Shown here: piece after piece, positions 24,427 to 31,979 of the stretch
Layout of the letters: each line of letters starts with the position of its first letter
Numbering within the stretch: the first letter of the stretch is position 1
NCBI GenBank assembly: GCA_945874225.1
Contig: CAMCFT010000001.1
Location: forward strand, 124,001-188,000
Source of the DNA: Flavobacterium psychrophilum
GTDB taxonomy: Bacteria > Bacteroidota > Bacteroidia > Flavobacteriales > Flavobacteriaceae
Length of the DNA stretch: 64,000 nucleotides
Reading direction: 5' to 3'
Translations under genes and position numbers: made by a program
The notes under the pieces: generated by a model
What the model was told of the DNA's origin: nothing
The model's input: only the letters and a program-made list of their open reading frames with translations
Database searches by the model: none

Positions 24427-25422
24427 ATGACCGATAATTTAAAATTTGCGGTAATTGGTGGCGGAAGTTGGGCTACAGCAATTGCTAAAATGCTATGTGT
24501 AAACCTAAAAGAAATTGCTTGGTATATGCGAAATGAAGATGCGATTGAACATCTAAAAATCCATCATCACAACCTTAATTATCTAAGTTCTGTTGAATTT
24601 GATATTACAAAACTTAAATTGACCAGTGATATAAATGAAGCAGTAGCTTATGCTGATTATATCATATTTGCCATTCCTTCTGCTTTTTTGGGTGGAGAAT
24701 TGAAAAAATTGACGGTTTCATTGGAAGACAAAGTTATTTTTTCGGCAATTAAAGGAATCGTTCCCGAAACGAGTTTGATTGTTGGCGAACATTTTAATAA
24801 AACTTACGGAATTCCTTTTGAAAATATTGGTGTAATCACAGGTCCTTGCCACGCCGAAGAAGTCGCACTGGAACGTTTGTCCTACCTAACTATAGCTTGT
24901 GGTGATGCCGAAAAAGCAAAAATAGTTGCCAAAAATTTATCTAGTGATTATATCAAAACCAAGATTTCGGATGATATTATCGGCACGGAATATGCCGCAA
25001 TGCTTAAGAATATTTATGCTATCGCAGCCGGAATCGCACACGGTTTAGGCTATGGCGATAATTTTCAATCGGTGTTGATGAGTAACAGCATTCGAGAGAT
25101 GAAGAAATTCATTAGAAAAGTTCACAAAATGAAACGCAACATCAATGATTCGGCTTATTTGGGCGATTTATTGGTAACGGGTTATTCCGTTTTTTCAAGA
25201 AACAGAATGTTCGGGAATATGATTGGGAAAGGGTACACCGTAAAATCAGCTCAAATGGAAATGAGTATGGTTGCCGAAGGGTATTATGCTACGAAAAGCG
25301 CCTATAACCTTAATCTTGGTTATGGTGCCAAGACTCCCATTATCGATGCGGTTTACAGCATTTTATACGAAGGAAAATCAGCTAAAAAGGTTTTTGAAAA
25401 ATTGACAGAGAAATTAGATTAG
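24427..25422 (+). CDS. gpsA: Glycerol-3-phosphate dehydrogenase [NAD(P)+]
   Basis: Makes sn-glycerol-3-phosphate for phospholipid synthesis. 331 residues from ATG 24427. It has the Rossmann motif GGGSWATAIAKML (about 11-23), the conserved GPCHAEEVA segment, the catalytic lysine region EYAAMLKNIYAIAAGIAHGLGYGDN and the GDLLVTGYSVFSRNR motif. Complete and of normal length. It is followed by a small membrane-protein gene 20 bp downstream. Confidence 0.95.
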   Translation: MTDNLKFAVIGGGSWATAIAKMLCVNLKEIAWYMRNEDAIEHLKIHHHNLNYLSSVEFDITKLKLTSDINEAVAYADYIIFAIPSAFLGGELKKLTVSLEDKVIFSAIKGIVPETSLIVGEHFNKTYGIPFENIGVITGPCHAEEVALERLSYLTIACGDAEKAKIVAKNLSSDYIKTKISDDIIGTEYAAMLKNIYAIAAGIAHGLGYGDNFQSVLMSNSIREMKKFIRKVHKMKRNINDSAYLGDLLVTGYSVFSRNRMFGNMIGKGYTVKSAQMEMSMVAEGYYATKSAYNLNLGYGAKTPIIDAVYSILYEGKSAKKVFEKLTEKLD

Positions 25423-25442
25423 GTTTCAAAAAAAAAGTAATT

Positions 25443-25658
25443 ATGAGTGAAAGATGGAAATATCAGATTAAAACAGGAGCTCCTTGGGGAGTTTTTATGA
25501 TTGCTATCACTACTTATTTTGGCCTAAAGGAAAATCCATTTATGTCGCAAATAGCTGATCCAAATTTCTACTTTCGATCTGTTGGTTATATTTTATTTGG
25601 AATATTTGCATTAGGATATTCAAGCTGGAAAGCAAAAAACAAAAAAATTCAAAAGTAA
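25443..25658 (+). CDS. Small two-helix membrane protein
   Basis: 71 residues with two hydrophobic segments (about 13-25, WGVFMIAITTYFG, and 44-62, YILFGIFALGYSSWKA) and a basic C-terminus. No family was recognised. It starts 20 bp after gpsA on the same strand and probably shares its transcript. It ends 2 bp before the convergent gene at 25661. Confidence 0.7.
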   Translation: MSERWKYQIKTGAPWGVFMIAITTYFGLKENPFMSQIADPNFYFRSVGYILFGIFALGYSSWKAKNKKIQK

Positions 25659-25660
25659 AA

Positions 25661-26068
25661 CTATCTCACAATCACCCCATCCACAAACAGAATTGGAACT
25701 TCCTCAACATAATCCGGGGTTATTGTATTTGCTCTGAAAATGAATTTTCTATCGTATAATTTGTCTTCCTTAAAAAAAGTCAGCATAAATTCGTTGTTGA
25801 GTGCCAAAACACTTTTCTCCAACATTTCGATTTTCACCACTGAAACTGCGGGAACTTCAACATAAGCGTGACGCAAAAGTGATGTTTTTTTCATCTCGCC
25901 ATTGAGGGTTCCAAAGGCTTTAGAAACAATCATTACGCCATCAAGATTGAAATCGCTGTCGTTTACTAAATAAGCATACCAAACCTTTTCCATGAAATCG
26001 TCACTCCATTCCTGAACTGCGGCTATGAAAACATTTTCTACTTCGGGTATGTTGATGTCGGATTTCAT
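25661..26068 (-). CDS. Conserved hypothetical protein
   Basis: 135 residues, soluble, no signal peptide. The sequence alternates strands and helices (VWYAYLVNDSDFNLDGVMIVSKAFG, EFMLTFFKEDKLYDRKFIFRANTI) and ends in the hydrophobic strand VPILFVDGVIVR. I do not recognise a family or active-site motif; it looks like a conserved Bacteroidota protein of unknown function. It is just downstream of pheS on the same strand. Confidence 0.75.
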   Translation of the reverse strand: MKSDINIPEVENVFIAAVQEWSDDFMEKVWYAYLVNDSDFNLDGVMIVSKAFGTLNGEMKKTSLLRHAYVEVPAVSVVKIEMLEKSVLALNNEFMLTFFKEDKLYDRKFIFRANTITPDYVEEVPILFVDGVIVR

Positions 26069-26091
26069 TGCAGACGATTTGTTTGATAATT

Positions 26092-26120
26092 ATGAGATTG
26101 CTTCGTTCCTCGCAATGACT
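26092..26120. repeat. 29-bp dispersed repeat at the end of pheS
   Basis: Identical over 29 bp to 21974-22002. Its last two bases form part of the pheS TAG stop codon, so the insertion or duplication edge coincides with the gene end. Confidence 0.85.
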
Positions 26121-27138
26121 ATATTGACGCCTTGAATTGTTCCAAGAAACGAACGTCGTTTTCATAGAACATTCGGATATCGCCTATTTGATATAACAAC
26201 ATTGCAATTCTTTCGATTCCCATTCCAAAGGCAAAACCGGTATATTCATCGGAATCGATGTTACAGTTTTTCAATACATTAGGATCAACCATTCCGCAAC
26301 CTCCTATTTCTAACCAACCTGTTCCTTTAGTAATTCTATAATCGGTTTCAGTTTTTAAGCCCCAATAAATATCAATTTCGGCACTTGGTTCCGTGAACGG
26401 AAAATACGATGGACGAAGACGAATTTTTGATTTTCCGAACATTTCTTTGGTGAAATATAAAAGCGTTTGCTTCAAATCAGCAAAGGAAACATCTTTGTCA
26501 ATATACAATCCTTCGACTTGGTGGAAAATACAATGTGAACGCGACGAAACAGCTTCATTACGGAAAACTCTTCCGGGAGAAATAGTACGAATTGGCGGTT
26601 TATTGTTCTCCATATAACGCACTTGCACGGATGAAGTGTGTGTGCGCAACAAAATATCGGGATTGGTTTGGATGAAAAATGTGTCTTGCATATCACGAGC
26701 CGGATGATATTCTGGCAGGTTTAATGCGGTGAAATTATGCCAATCATCTTCGATTTCCGGACCTTCAGAAACATTGAATCCAACGTTCGAAAAGATATCG
26801 ATAATTTGGTTTTTTACCAATGATATCGGATGGCGAGAGCCAATAATTACTGGCTCAGCCGAACGCGTTAAATCACCGTAAAAACCTTTGATTTCTTCTT
26901 TACTTTCTAAAGCTTCCTGAATCGATTTGACTTTTTCCTCTGCAGAAGATTTTAGCAAATTGATTACCTGTCCAAATTCCTTTTTTTGATCATTTGGTAC
27001 ATTTTTAAATTCGGCAAAAAAGTCTTTTAAAAGGCCTTTACTTCCTAGGAATTTGATTCGGAATGCTTCCAGTTCTTCCTTATTTTGTGTTGAAAAAGCT
27101 TGTGCTTCACCAATATATTCTTTTATCTTGTCTATCAT
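26119..27138 (-). CDS. pheS: Phenylalanyl-tRNA synthetase alpha subunit
   Basis: Catalytic subunit of the alpha2-beta2 synthetase. 339 residues from ATG 27138; the ATG two codons earlier (27144) is possible. It has the N-terminal coiled-coil arm, motif 2 (DTFFIQTNPDILLRTHTSSVQVR, then GRVFRNEAVSSRSHCIFHQVEG) and motif 3 (GFAFGMGIERIAMLLYQIGDIR). pheT is not in the window, so the two subunits are encoded apart here. The stop codon shares two bases with a dispersed repeat. Confidence 0.96.
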   Translation of the reverse strand: MIDKIKEYIGEAQAFSTQNKEELEAFRIKFLGSKGLLKDFFAEFKNVPNDQKKEFGQVINLLKSSAEEKVKSIQEALESKEEIKGFYGDLTRSAEPVIIGSRHPISLVKNQIIDIFSNVGFNVSEGPEIEDDWHNFTALNLPEYHPARDMQDTFFIQTNPDILLRTHTSSVQVRYMENNKPPIRTISPGRVFRNEAVSSRSHCIFHQVEGLYIDKDVSFADLKQTLLYFTKEMFGKSKIRLRPSYFPFTEPSAEIDIYWGLKTETDYRITKGTGWLEIGGCGMVDPNVLKNCNIDSDEYTGFAFGMGIERIAMLLYQIGDIRMFYENDVRFLEQFKASI

Positions 27139-27160
27139 TTTCATCCAATAATTGAGAGTG

Positions 27161-27168
27161 CAAATTTA
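27161..27168 (-). promoter_or_regulatory. Probable -7 promoter box for pheS
   Basis: CAAATTTA on the plus strand reads TAAATTTG on the minus strand, a TAnnTTTG match 22 bp before the pheS ATG. Confidence 0.5.
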
Positions 27169-27248
27169 GGAAAAAGTTGTAAGTTATAGGTTGTAAGTTG
27201 TAAGTTTTTGAAGCAAATCTTAAATCTCCAATCGTTAATCAACAATCA

Positions 27249-27605
27249 TCAATCAATTAGTTCCTTTTCGATAAAATAATTAACGATGGCTTCTTTCATT
27301 AAAACCGATTGTTCTCCCGCTTTTAGTGCTGGTAATTCCTCTTTTACCTTGTAATGTGGCCAACCTTCCTCATCGAAAAATTCAAATTCATAAAAACCAT
27401 AAGGTTCCAATAATCTGCAAATTGCGATGTGCATCAGGTTTAGTTTTTCGTCTTTTTCGAAGGTATTATGTACTTTTCCGAGTTCCTGAACTCCAATTAA
27501 ATAAATTATGGCATCCAAATCCAAGTCTTCACCCTGTGAAAATTGGTTTGAAAGTATCATTACAAGCTGTTCCCAGCGTTCTTTAAGTTGTATATCTCTT
27601 GACAT
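27249..27605 (-). CDS. Conserved hypothetical protein
   Basis: 118 residues, soluble and acidic, with predicted helices at the N-terminus (QLKERWEQLVMILSNQF, DAIIYLIGVQELGKVHN) and a short motif EFFDEEGWPHYKVKEELP. No known family was recognised beyond a likely Flavobacteriia-wide conserved unknown. AT-rich repeats of the AATCGTTAATC / TTTAGATTTTAGATT type flank both ends of the gene. It is 110 bp upstream of pheS on the same strand. Confidence 0.75.
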   Translation of the reverse strand: MSRDIQLKERWEQLVMILSNQFSQGEDLDLDAIIYLIGVQELGKVHNTFEKDEKLNLMHIAICRLLEPYGFYEFEFFDEEGWPHYKVKEELPALKAGEQSVLMKEAIVNYFIEKELID

Positions 27606-27653
27606 TTTTGATTTAGGATTTTAGATTTTAGATTGCAGATTTAACGCTGACTC

Positions 27654-27790
27654 GTCACTTCGAGTGATTTTGGGTAGTAATGCGTCAGCTTTACTATCCT
27701 AAATAGTATCGAGAAGCTACAACATTAGGGTTCTCGATACATTTTATTAAAAAAAGCTATCGCATTTGTTAATAAAACACTCGAACTGAC
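27654..27790. repeat. Nested inverted-repeat element
   Basis: Three nested pairs: outer 27654-27666 with 27778-27790 (GTCACTTCGAGTG, 12 of 13 paired), inner 27706-27715 with 27731-27740 (GTATCGAGAA, perfect) and 27742-27750 with 27769-27777 (TTTTATTAA, perfect). It spans 137 bp without coding capacity and fills most of the 27606-27927 gap. It looks like a MITE- or REP-type intergenic element. Confidence 0.8.
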
Positions 27791-27865
27791 GAACTATACT
27801 ATTATTCATCTATTTCACAAGAAAACAATACTGACTATTAAATCTTAACTCTAAAATTATTCGTG

Positions 27866-27895
27866 CAAAGATACCAACATAATCTTTTATCTTTG
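27866..27895. promoter_or_regulatory. Back-to-back -7 boxes
   Basis: TATCTTTG occurs on the minus strand at 27866-27873 and on the plus strand at 27888-27895, 14 bp apart. The plus copy lies 33 bp before the CvpA ATG. The minus copy could start a long leader toward the gene ending at 27249. No -33 elements were verified. Confidence 0.45.
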
Positions 27896-27927
27896 CTCTT
27901 TATTTTTCCCCCTTTATTTCCTTTTAT

Positions 27928-28431
27928 ATGAGTTTTTTAGATATTTTTTTGGGTGTATTGCTAGCCATTAGTATTTTTAAAGGCATAAGAAACGGTCTTT
28001 TTGTAGAGTTGGCTTCTTTAATCTCTTTGATTTTAGGAATTTATCTGGCCATAAAGTTTTCGTTTTTAGCAAAAGTAATGCTTGCTGGAATTGTGCATTG
28101 GAACCCAAAAACAATTCAAATCGTAGCCTTTATAATCACATTTCTTCTGGTTGTTATTGGAATTTCTATTATGGCAAAAGTACTTACCAGCGTGGCTAAT
28201 TTTGCGCAACTAGGCGTGATAAACAAACTAGGTGGTGGGTTTTTTAGACTTTTAAAAACGATATTGGTAATCAGTGTTTTTTTGAACCTTTTCGAAAAAG
28301 TAAATTTCAACAATACCTTTGCCAAAAAAGAAACTTTAGATAAGTCGCTTTTTTATCGTCCAATCCAAAAAACGGCTGGATTCATTTATCCTTCGATTGA
28401 AAAATGGTATGAGGATTTGAAAAAGAAGTAA
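27928..28431 (+). CDS. CvpA-family membrane protein
   Basis: 167 residues with four hydrophobic segments. It begins SFLDIFLGVLLAISIFKGIRNGLFVELASLISLILGIYLA, the typical CvpA start with the G-x-x-x-G pattern. CvpA was named for colicin V production and has been linked to envelope stress; its biochemical role is unclear. It is monocistronic, convergent with batE, 58 bp apart. Confidence 0.9.
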   Translation: MSFLDIFLGVLLAISIFKGIRNGLFVELASLISLILGIYLAIKFSFLAKVMLAGIVHWNPKTIQIVAFIITFLLVVIGISIMAKVLTSVANFAQLGVINKLGGGFFRLLKTILVISVFLNLFEKVNFNNTFAKKETLDKSLFYRPIQKTAGFIYPSIEKWYEDLKKK

Positions 28432-28489
28432 GCCGATATCAGGTTGCAGATTTCACAAGTTCTGCCATCTGCAACCTAAAATCTGCGGT

Positions 28490-29233
28490 CTATTTCACTT
28501 CCTTAATTGCAGTTTTTTCAATCCAGCCTTCGGTTCCGTCAGTCAGTTGAATTTTTTTCCAATTTTCTAATGTTTCCTGAACAAAAACTTTGGTTCCTTC
28601 GTGAAGTGTAAAAACTGTTGTACTAGCCTTTTGTGGCTCACTTTTTACCAAAACCATTTCGGCAAAAACAATTGCAGGTCTTTCGTTTTCGAAATCATTC
28701 TTCTCAGAAATTGCTACTGAAACACTAATCAAAAGCAGAATAAGCAAGACAAACATTCCAAAGAAAAATATTCTTTTGGACAAAGCTATTTGGGAGAAAT
28801 AGTATCCAATAAAAAAAAGCAAAAACAGCGTGGAAAATGCAACTGAAATCCAAGCCCAAGTATTGTAATGAAAAACTGAAGCGAAGTCGTGAACCATTTT
28901 TGAAAAGCCCACTTTTGGCACCTCTTTTACTTCGTCAATAGTCATTTTTTGAGCAAATTTTAAGTTGTTTTTTATTTCGAAATCGTCCGGACTTAGCACT
29001 AATGCTTTTTCATAATTATAAATTGCTGGTGCAACCTTGTTCAATTTATAATAGCAGTTTCCAAGGTTAAAATACAATTCAGCCGAATGATTTTTGGTTG
29101 CCAGAACACTTTCATATTCAGAAATTGCCTCTTCGTATTTTCCTTTTTGGTATAAATAATTCCCTTTCTCAAAGCCACTTTGGGCAAAGAAAACTTGGGT
29201 TGTCAGTAGCAATATAAAAATTATCTTTTTCAT
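28490..29233 (-). CDS. batE: BatE: TPR and SH3-domain membrane protein
   Basis: 247 residues: signal peptide (1-17), TPR repeats at about 20-90 (YLYQKGKYEEAISEYESVLA, AELYFNLGNCYYKLNKVAPAIYNYEKAL), two membrane helices (about 128-148 and 155-172) and a C-terminal bacterial SH3 domain (VLVKSEPQKASTTVFTLHEGTKVFVQE). This matches BatE at the end of Bat (Bacteroides aerotolerance) clusters. It is the last gene of the minus-strand cluster. A 124-bp repeat-filled gap separates it from batD. Confidence 0.88.
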   Translation of the reverse strand: MKKIIFILLLTTQVFFAQSGFEKGNYLYQKGKYEEAISEYESVLATKNHSAELYFNLGNCYYKLNKVAPAIYNYEKALVLSPDDFEIKNNLKFAQKMTIDEVKEVPKVGFSKMVHDFASVFHYNTWAWISVAFSTLFLLFFIGYYFSQIALSKRIFFFGMFVLLILLLISVSVAISEKNDFENERPAIVFAEMVLVKSEPQKASTTVFTLHEGTKVFVQETLENWKKIQLTDGTEGWIEKTAIKEVK

Positions 29234-29252
29234 TATTTATTTTTTTTTGGAC

Positions 29253-29337
29253 ACGGATGACACGGATTCGATAAATCGAAAACACGGATTTTTTACGAAT
29301 TTTTTAATCTGTTAGTATCCGCGTTGCTTGCATCCGT
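29253..29337. repeat. Palindromic repeat between batD and batE
   Basis: Contains ACGGATG (29253-29259) with CATCCGT (29331-29337) and a central perfect palindrome TTCGATAAATCGAA (29267-29280), with ACACGGAT repeated three times. No coding capacity. It is likely a dispersed repeat sitting in the batDE intergenic region. Confidence 0.6.
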
Positions 29338-29357
29338 TTAATCTGCGTACTATTTTT

Positions 29358-31112
29358 TTAAGAAATTTGTTTTTCCAAATCCGAAATTATCAATACCGCT
29401 TTATCAAAATCCTGTTGAATTGCCGTGCTTGACGATAACGCAAAACGTGCTAGTTCACAGTTTTCTGTAAGATTTATAAAATCAATCACCGTTTCCGGAC
29501 TTGCATTTCTGGATATCAAAAGTTCCTGAATGTTGCTTTTGCTCATTTCCGATGTTTCGATATGCAATTTAGCTTTTAGGAAATTGTGCATCGCTTTTTC
29601 TAACGCCACATAAAATGGTTCTTTGTTGTTGATTTGTTTTTTGGCTTCGGATAAATATTTCTTAGCCAGTCTGTTGTTCATTTTAATTCTGTTTCCAAAA
29701 ACATCACTGTCAATGGCTTCTTTTTTCTTTTTGAATAACACAATCGCAGGAAGAATTAAAAACGGCAAAAACAGCAAGCCATAAAACAAATTCGACCCTA
29801 AGAAATCATCATTATTCATTGATTTAAGATCGCTTTTTAACTTAATGAATTTGAATTGTTCACTACTCGAAATTACATTTTTGGAGTTTCCTGGTGTTGT
29901 TGTCGCTACTTGATCATTAGCCGAAGGACCTTCAAGAACATTAATCATTATTTCAGGAGAGCTTATGGTTTTATAGCTTCCTGAACCCAAATCAAAATAA
30001 GAAAATTGTAACGGTTTTATTGGATAATTCCCTTTGAATTGAGGAATAATTGTGTAACTATCCGAGATTTTTCCAGACATTCCTGACAATGTTGTGTTTA
30101 CTTTTTCACTGTGAACGGCATCATACATTTCCAATGAATTTGGAACCACTGGTTTTGGCAAATTAAATAATTTCATATTTCCGCTTCCTGACACGCTAAC
30201 CACTAAATCCAGACTTTCCCCGCTTTTTAAACTGGTTTTCGAAGGTGTCACTCTAAAATCAAATTTTCCTACAGCTCCCGAAAAGTCTGCTGGTTTTCCA
30301 GCTTCAGGAAGTGGTCTTACAGCGATTGTTTTGGCTCCGGCAGAAACTCTTTTGTTTCCATTGGTAACAACAACTCGCCCAAACATATCTCTACGATTTG
30401 TAGGCAATTGCACATCAATGTCTAAGGACAAAGGTTCGATAACCAATTTGCCAGATTTTTGTGGATATAAAACTGTTTTTCTGAGTACTACAAAACGATA
30501 TTTTTCGCCTTTAAACATTCCTTCTTCGCCTATGAGTTGTTTGATGTCAATGTTTTGACTCCAAAAATCATTGTATTTAGGTTTGTCCAATTCTCTCCAA
30601 TTCGAGATTCCAATATTGTAGCTGAAATACAGTTTGTAAACCACCGTAATGGGCTCGTTGATGTATGGATTTTTTTTAGAAATATCGGCAACAAGATAAA
30701 TATTATCATCGGCAGAAATCTGTGTGTCGTTAGGGTCTTTTGGCTGTTCTACCGCTGAAGTAACATTGACTTTTATTGGAGTTGTTTTATAAATTTGCCC
30801 ATTATATTCTATAGAAGCCTGCCTGATAGTCAGGTTTCCTTTTTGTGTTGGCAAAAGATAATAGGAATAGATTTTTTCAAAAGAACTTTTTCCATTTACC
30901 CACGACTGACTCACTTGCTGACTTGGTCCGGCAATAATCTTAAATCCCTCAAAAGACGGTTGGTTAAAGTTGTCGCCATCTATGTTCATTACGAAATCTA
31001 TGCGAAGTCTTTCGTTTAATCCAAGAGTCGTTTTGCTAACTTTTGCTTCAAATTGTACTTGAGCCAAAAGCGATTGGGTAATTAAAAACAGTATTAATAC
31101 AATTCTTTTCAT
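29358..31112 (-). CDS. batD: BatD: large periplasmic membrane-anchored protein
   Basis: 584 residues: signal peptide (1-17), then several Ig-like beta domains (VQFEAKVSKTTLGLNERLRIDFVMN; ITVVYKLYFSYNIGISNWRELDKPKYNDFW; FRVTPSKTSLKSGESLDLVVSVSGSGNMKLF), one membrane helix near 438-458 (FYGLLFLPFLILPAIVLF) and a cytoplasmic helical tail. This is the BatD oxygen-tolerance family. A copy of the GC-rich repeat lies between it and batC. Confidence 0.92.
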   Translation of the reverse strand: MKRIVLILFLITQSLLAQVQFEAKVSKTTLGLNERLRIDFVMNIDGDNFNQPSFEGFKIIAGPSQQVSQSWVNGKSSFEKIYSYYLLPTQKGNLTIRQASIEYNGQIYKTTPIKVNVTSAVEQPKDPNDTQISADDNIYLVADISKKNPYINEPITVVYKLYFSYNIGISNWRELDKPKYNDFWSQNIDIKQLIGEEGMFKGEKYRFVVLRKTVLYPQKSGKLVIEPLSLDIDVQLPTNRRDMFGRVVVTNGNKRVSAGAKTIAVRPLPEAGKPADFSGAVGKFDFRVTPSKTSLKSGESLDLVVSVSGSGNMKLFNLPKPVVPNSLEMYDAVHSEKVNTTLSGMSGKISDSYTIIPQFKGNYPIKPLQFSYFDLGSGSYKTISSPEIMINVLEGPSANDQVATTTPGNSKNVISSSEQFKFIKLKSDLKSMNNDDFLGSNLFYGLLFLPFLILPAIVLFKKKKEAIDSDVFGNRIKMNNRLAKKYLSEAKKQINNKEPFYVALEKAMHNFLKAKLHIETSEMSKSNIQELLISRNASPETVIDFINLTENCELARFALSSSTAIQQDFDKAVLIISDLEKQIS

Positions 31113-31141
31113 TTCAATTTAAAATCATTTATTTCTTGCTA

Positions 31142-31166
31142 ATTCCCCCTTTGGGGGCTAGGGGGC
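31142..31166. repeat. GC-rich palindromic repeat copy
   Basis: ATTCCCCCTTTGGGGGCTAG followed by GGGGC, directly after the batC stop. It is the reverse complement of the family at 31861 and 57660, so batC is bounded by copies at both its 5' and 3' ends. Confidence 0.9.
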
Positions 31167-31167
31167 T

Positions 31168-31917
31168 TTACCAATCTTTTTCTGTCTGGACTGGTTTTCC
31201 TTTTACTTTTTGGGCATTTACTTTGTCTTGAATCTTCTTCTCTTCATTGTTTACGGCGTCCAAAAGATTTTCTGTCCTTTGTTTAGAAATTCCACTTGGA
31301 CTTGGTTTTGGTTTTCCTTCATCCTTTGGTTTATTATCTTTTTTATCTTTGTCTTTGTCTCCTTTGTCGTCTTTCTTATCTTTTTCTCCGTCTTTTTTAT
31401 CCTTATCCTTTTTTTCTTTGTCCTTTTTTTCTTTGTCCTTATCCTTATTTTTGTCTTTATTCTTATCGTCTTTTGGTGGATTTTCTTTCAGCTTCTGTTT
31501 GGCCAAAGCATAATTATATCGCGTTTCTTCATCCGAAGGTTTGTTGCGCAAAGCATTTTTATAGGCTTCAACCGCATTAGTATAATTTTTTTCCTTCATA
31601 AAAACATTTCCTAAATTGTGAAATATTTTATGTTTCTGAACTCTTGATTTTGTATTGGCCAATGCCGTTGCATAAGCAAATTTAGCTTCTGCATTCTGGT
31701 TTTGTCTGTAAATAGCATTTCCTAAATTATATGGCGCAACAGTTCTCTTGGTAAATTTTGAGTGTGAAATTCTGAAATTGGCTTCAGCATCAACGAACTT
31801 CTTTTGAGCATATTCCTCGTTCGCTTTTGGCAACGTTTTGTCTTTCTCCTGAGCAAATAAGCCCCCTAACCCCCAAAGGGGGAATAAGAACACCAATATG
31901 AAATATTTTTTAATCAT
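31168..31917 (-). CDS. batC: BatC: TPR protein with repeat-encoded signal peptide
   Basis: 249 residues. The signal peptide is basic KKYFILVF followed by LFPLWGLGGLFAQ. Residues 11-20 are encoded by a GC-rich palindromic repeat (31861-31888). TPR repeats lie at about 30-140 (APYNLGNAIYRQNQNAEAKFAYATAL, NYTNAVEAYKNALRNKPSDEETRYNYALAKQKL). A strongly charged linker of Lys/Asp/Glu follows at about 148-205, then a short conserved C-terminus (SGISKQRTENLLDAVNNEEKKIQDKV). It fits BatC. The charged linker probably extends away from the membrane (inference). Confidence 0.88.
   Translation of the reverse strand: MIKKYFILVFLFPLWGLGGLFAQEKDKTLPKANEEYAQKKFVDAEANFRISHSKFTKRTVAPYNLGNAIYRQNQNAEAKFAYATALANTKSRVQKHKIFHNLGNVFMKEKNYTNAVEAYKNALRNKPSDEETRYNYALAKQKLKENPPKDDKNKDKNKDKDKEKKDKEKKDKDKKDGEKDKKDDKGDKDKDKKDNKPKDEGKPKPSPSGISKQRTENLLDAVNNEEKKIQDKVNAQKVKGKPVQTEKDW
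31861..31888. repeat. GC-rich palindromic repeat inside the batC signal peptide
   Basis: GCCCCCTAACCCCCAAAGGG followed by GGAATAAG. It is nearly identical to 20944-20968 and 57660-57683. On the minus strand it is read in frame as LFPLWGLGGL, a hydrophobic segment that completes a usable signal sequence. Confidence 0.92.
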
Positions 31918-31950
31918 TTGTAATTTTTATTATACTTTTTAAGTCCGGTT

Positions 31951-31979
31951 TCCTCCCCTTTGGGGAGGCTAGGAGGGGC
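31951..31979. repeat. GC-rich repeat variant at the batB stop
   Basis: TCCTCCCCTTTGGGGAGGCT followed by AGGAGGGGC. A variant of the same family, closer to the ileS copies. On the minus strand it encodes the batB C-terminus SPS and the TAG stop. Confidence 0.85.

Noticed and set aside
31247..31513. Long plus-strand open frames opposite batC
   Set aside because: They are the complement of the Lys/Asp/Glu linker of BatC, giving Leu/Phe/Ser-rich nonsense. The minus-strand gene has a signal peptide and TPR motifs.
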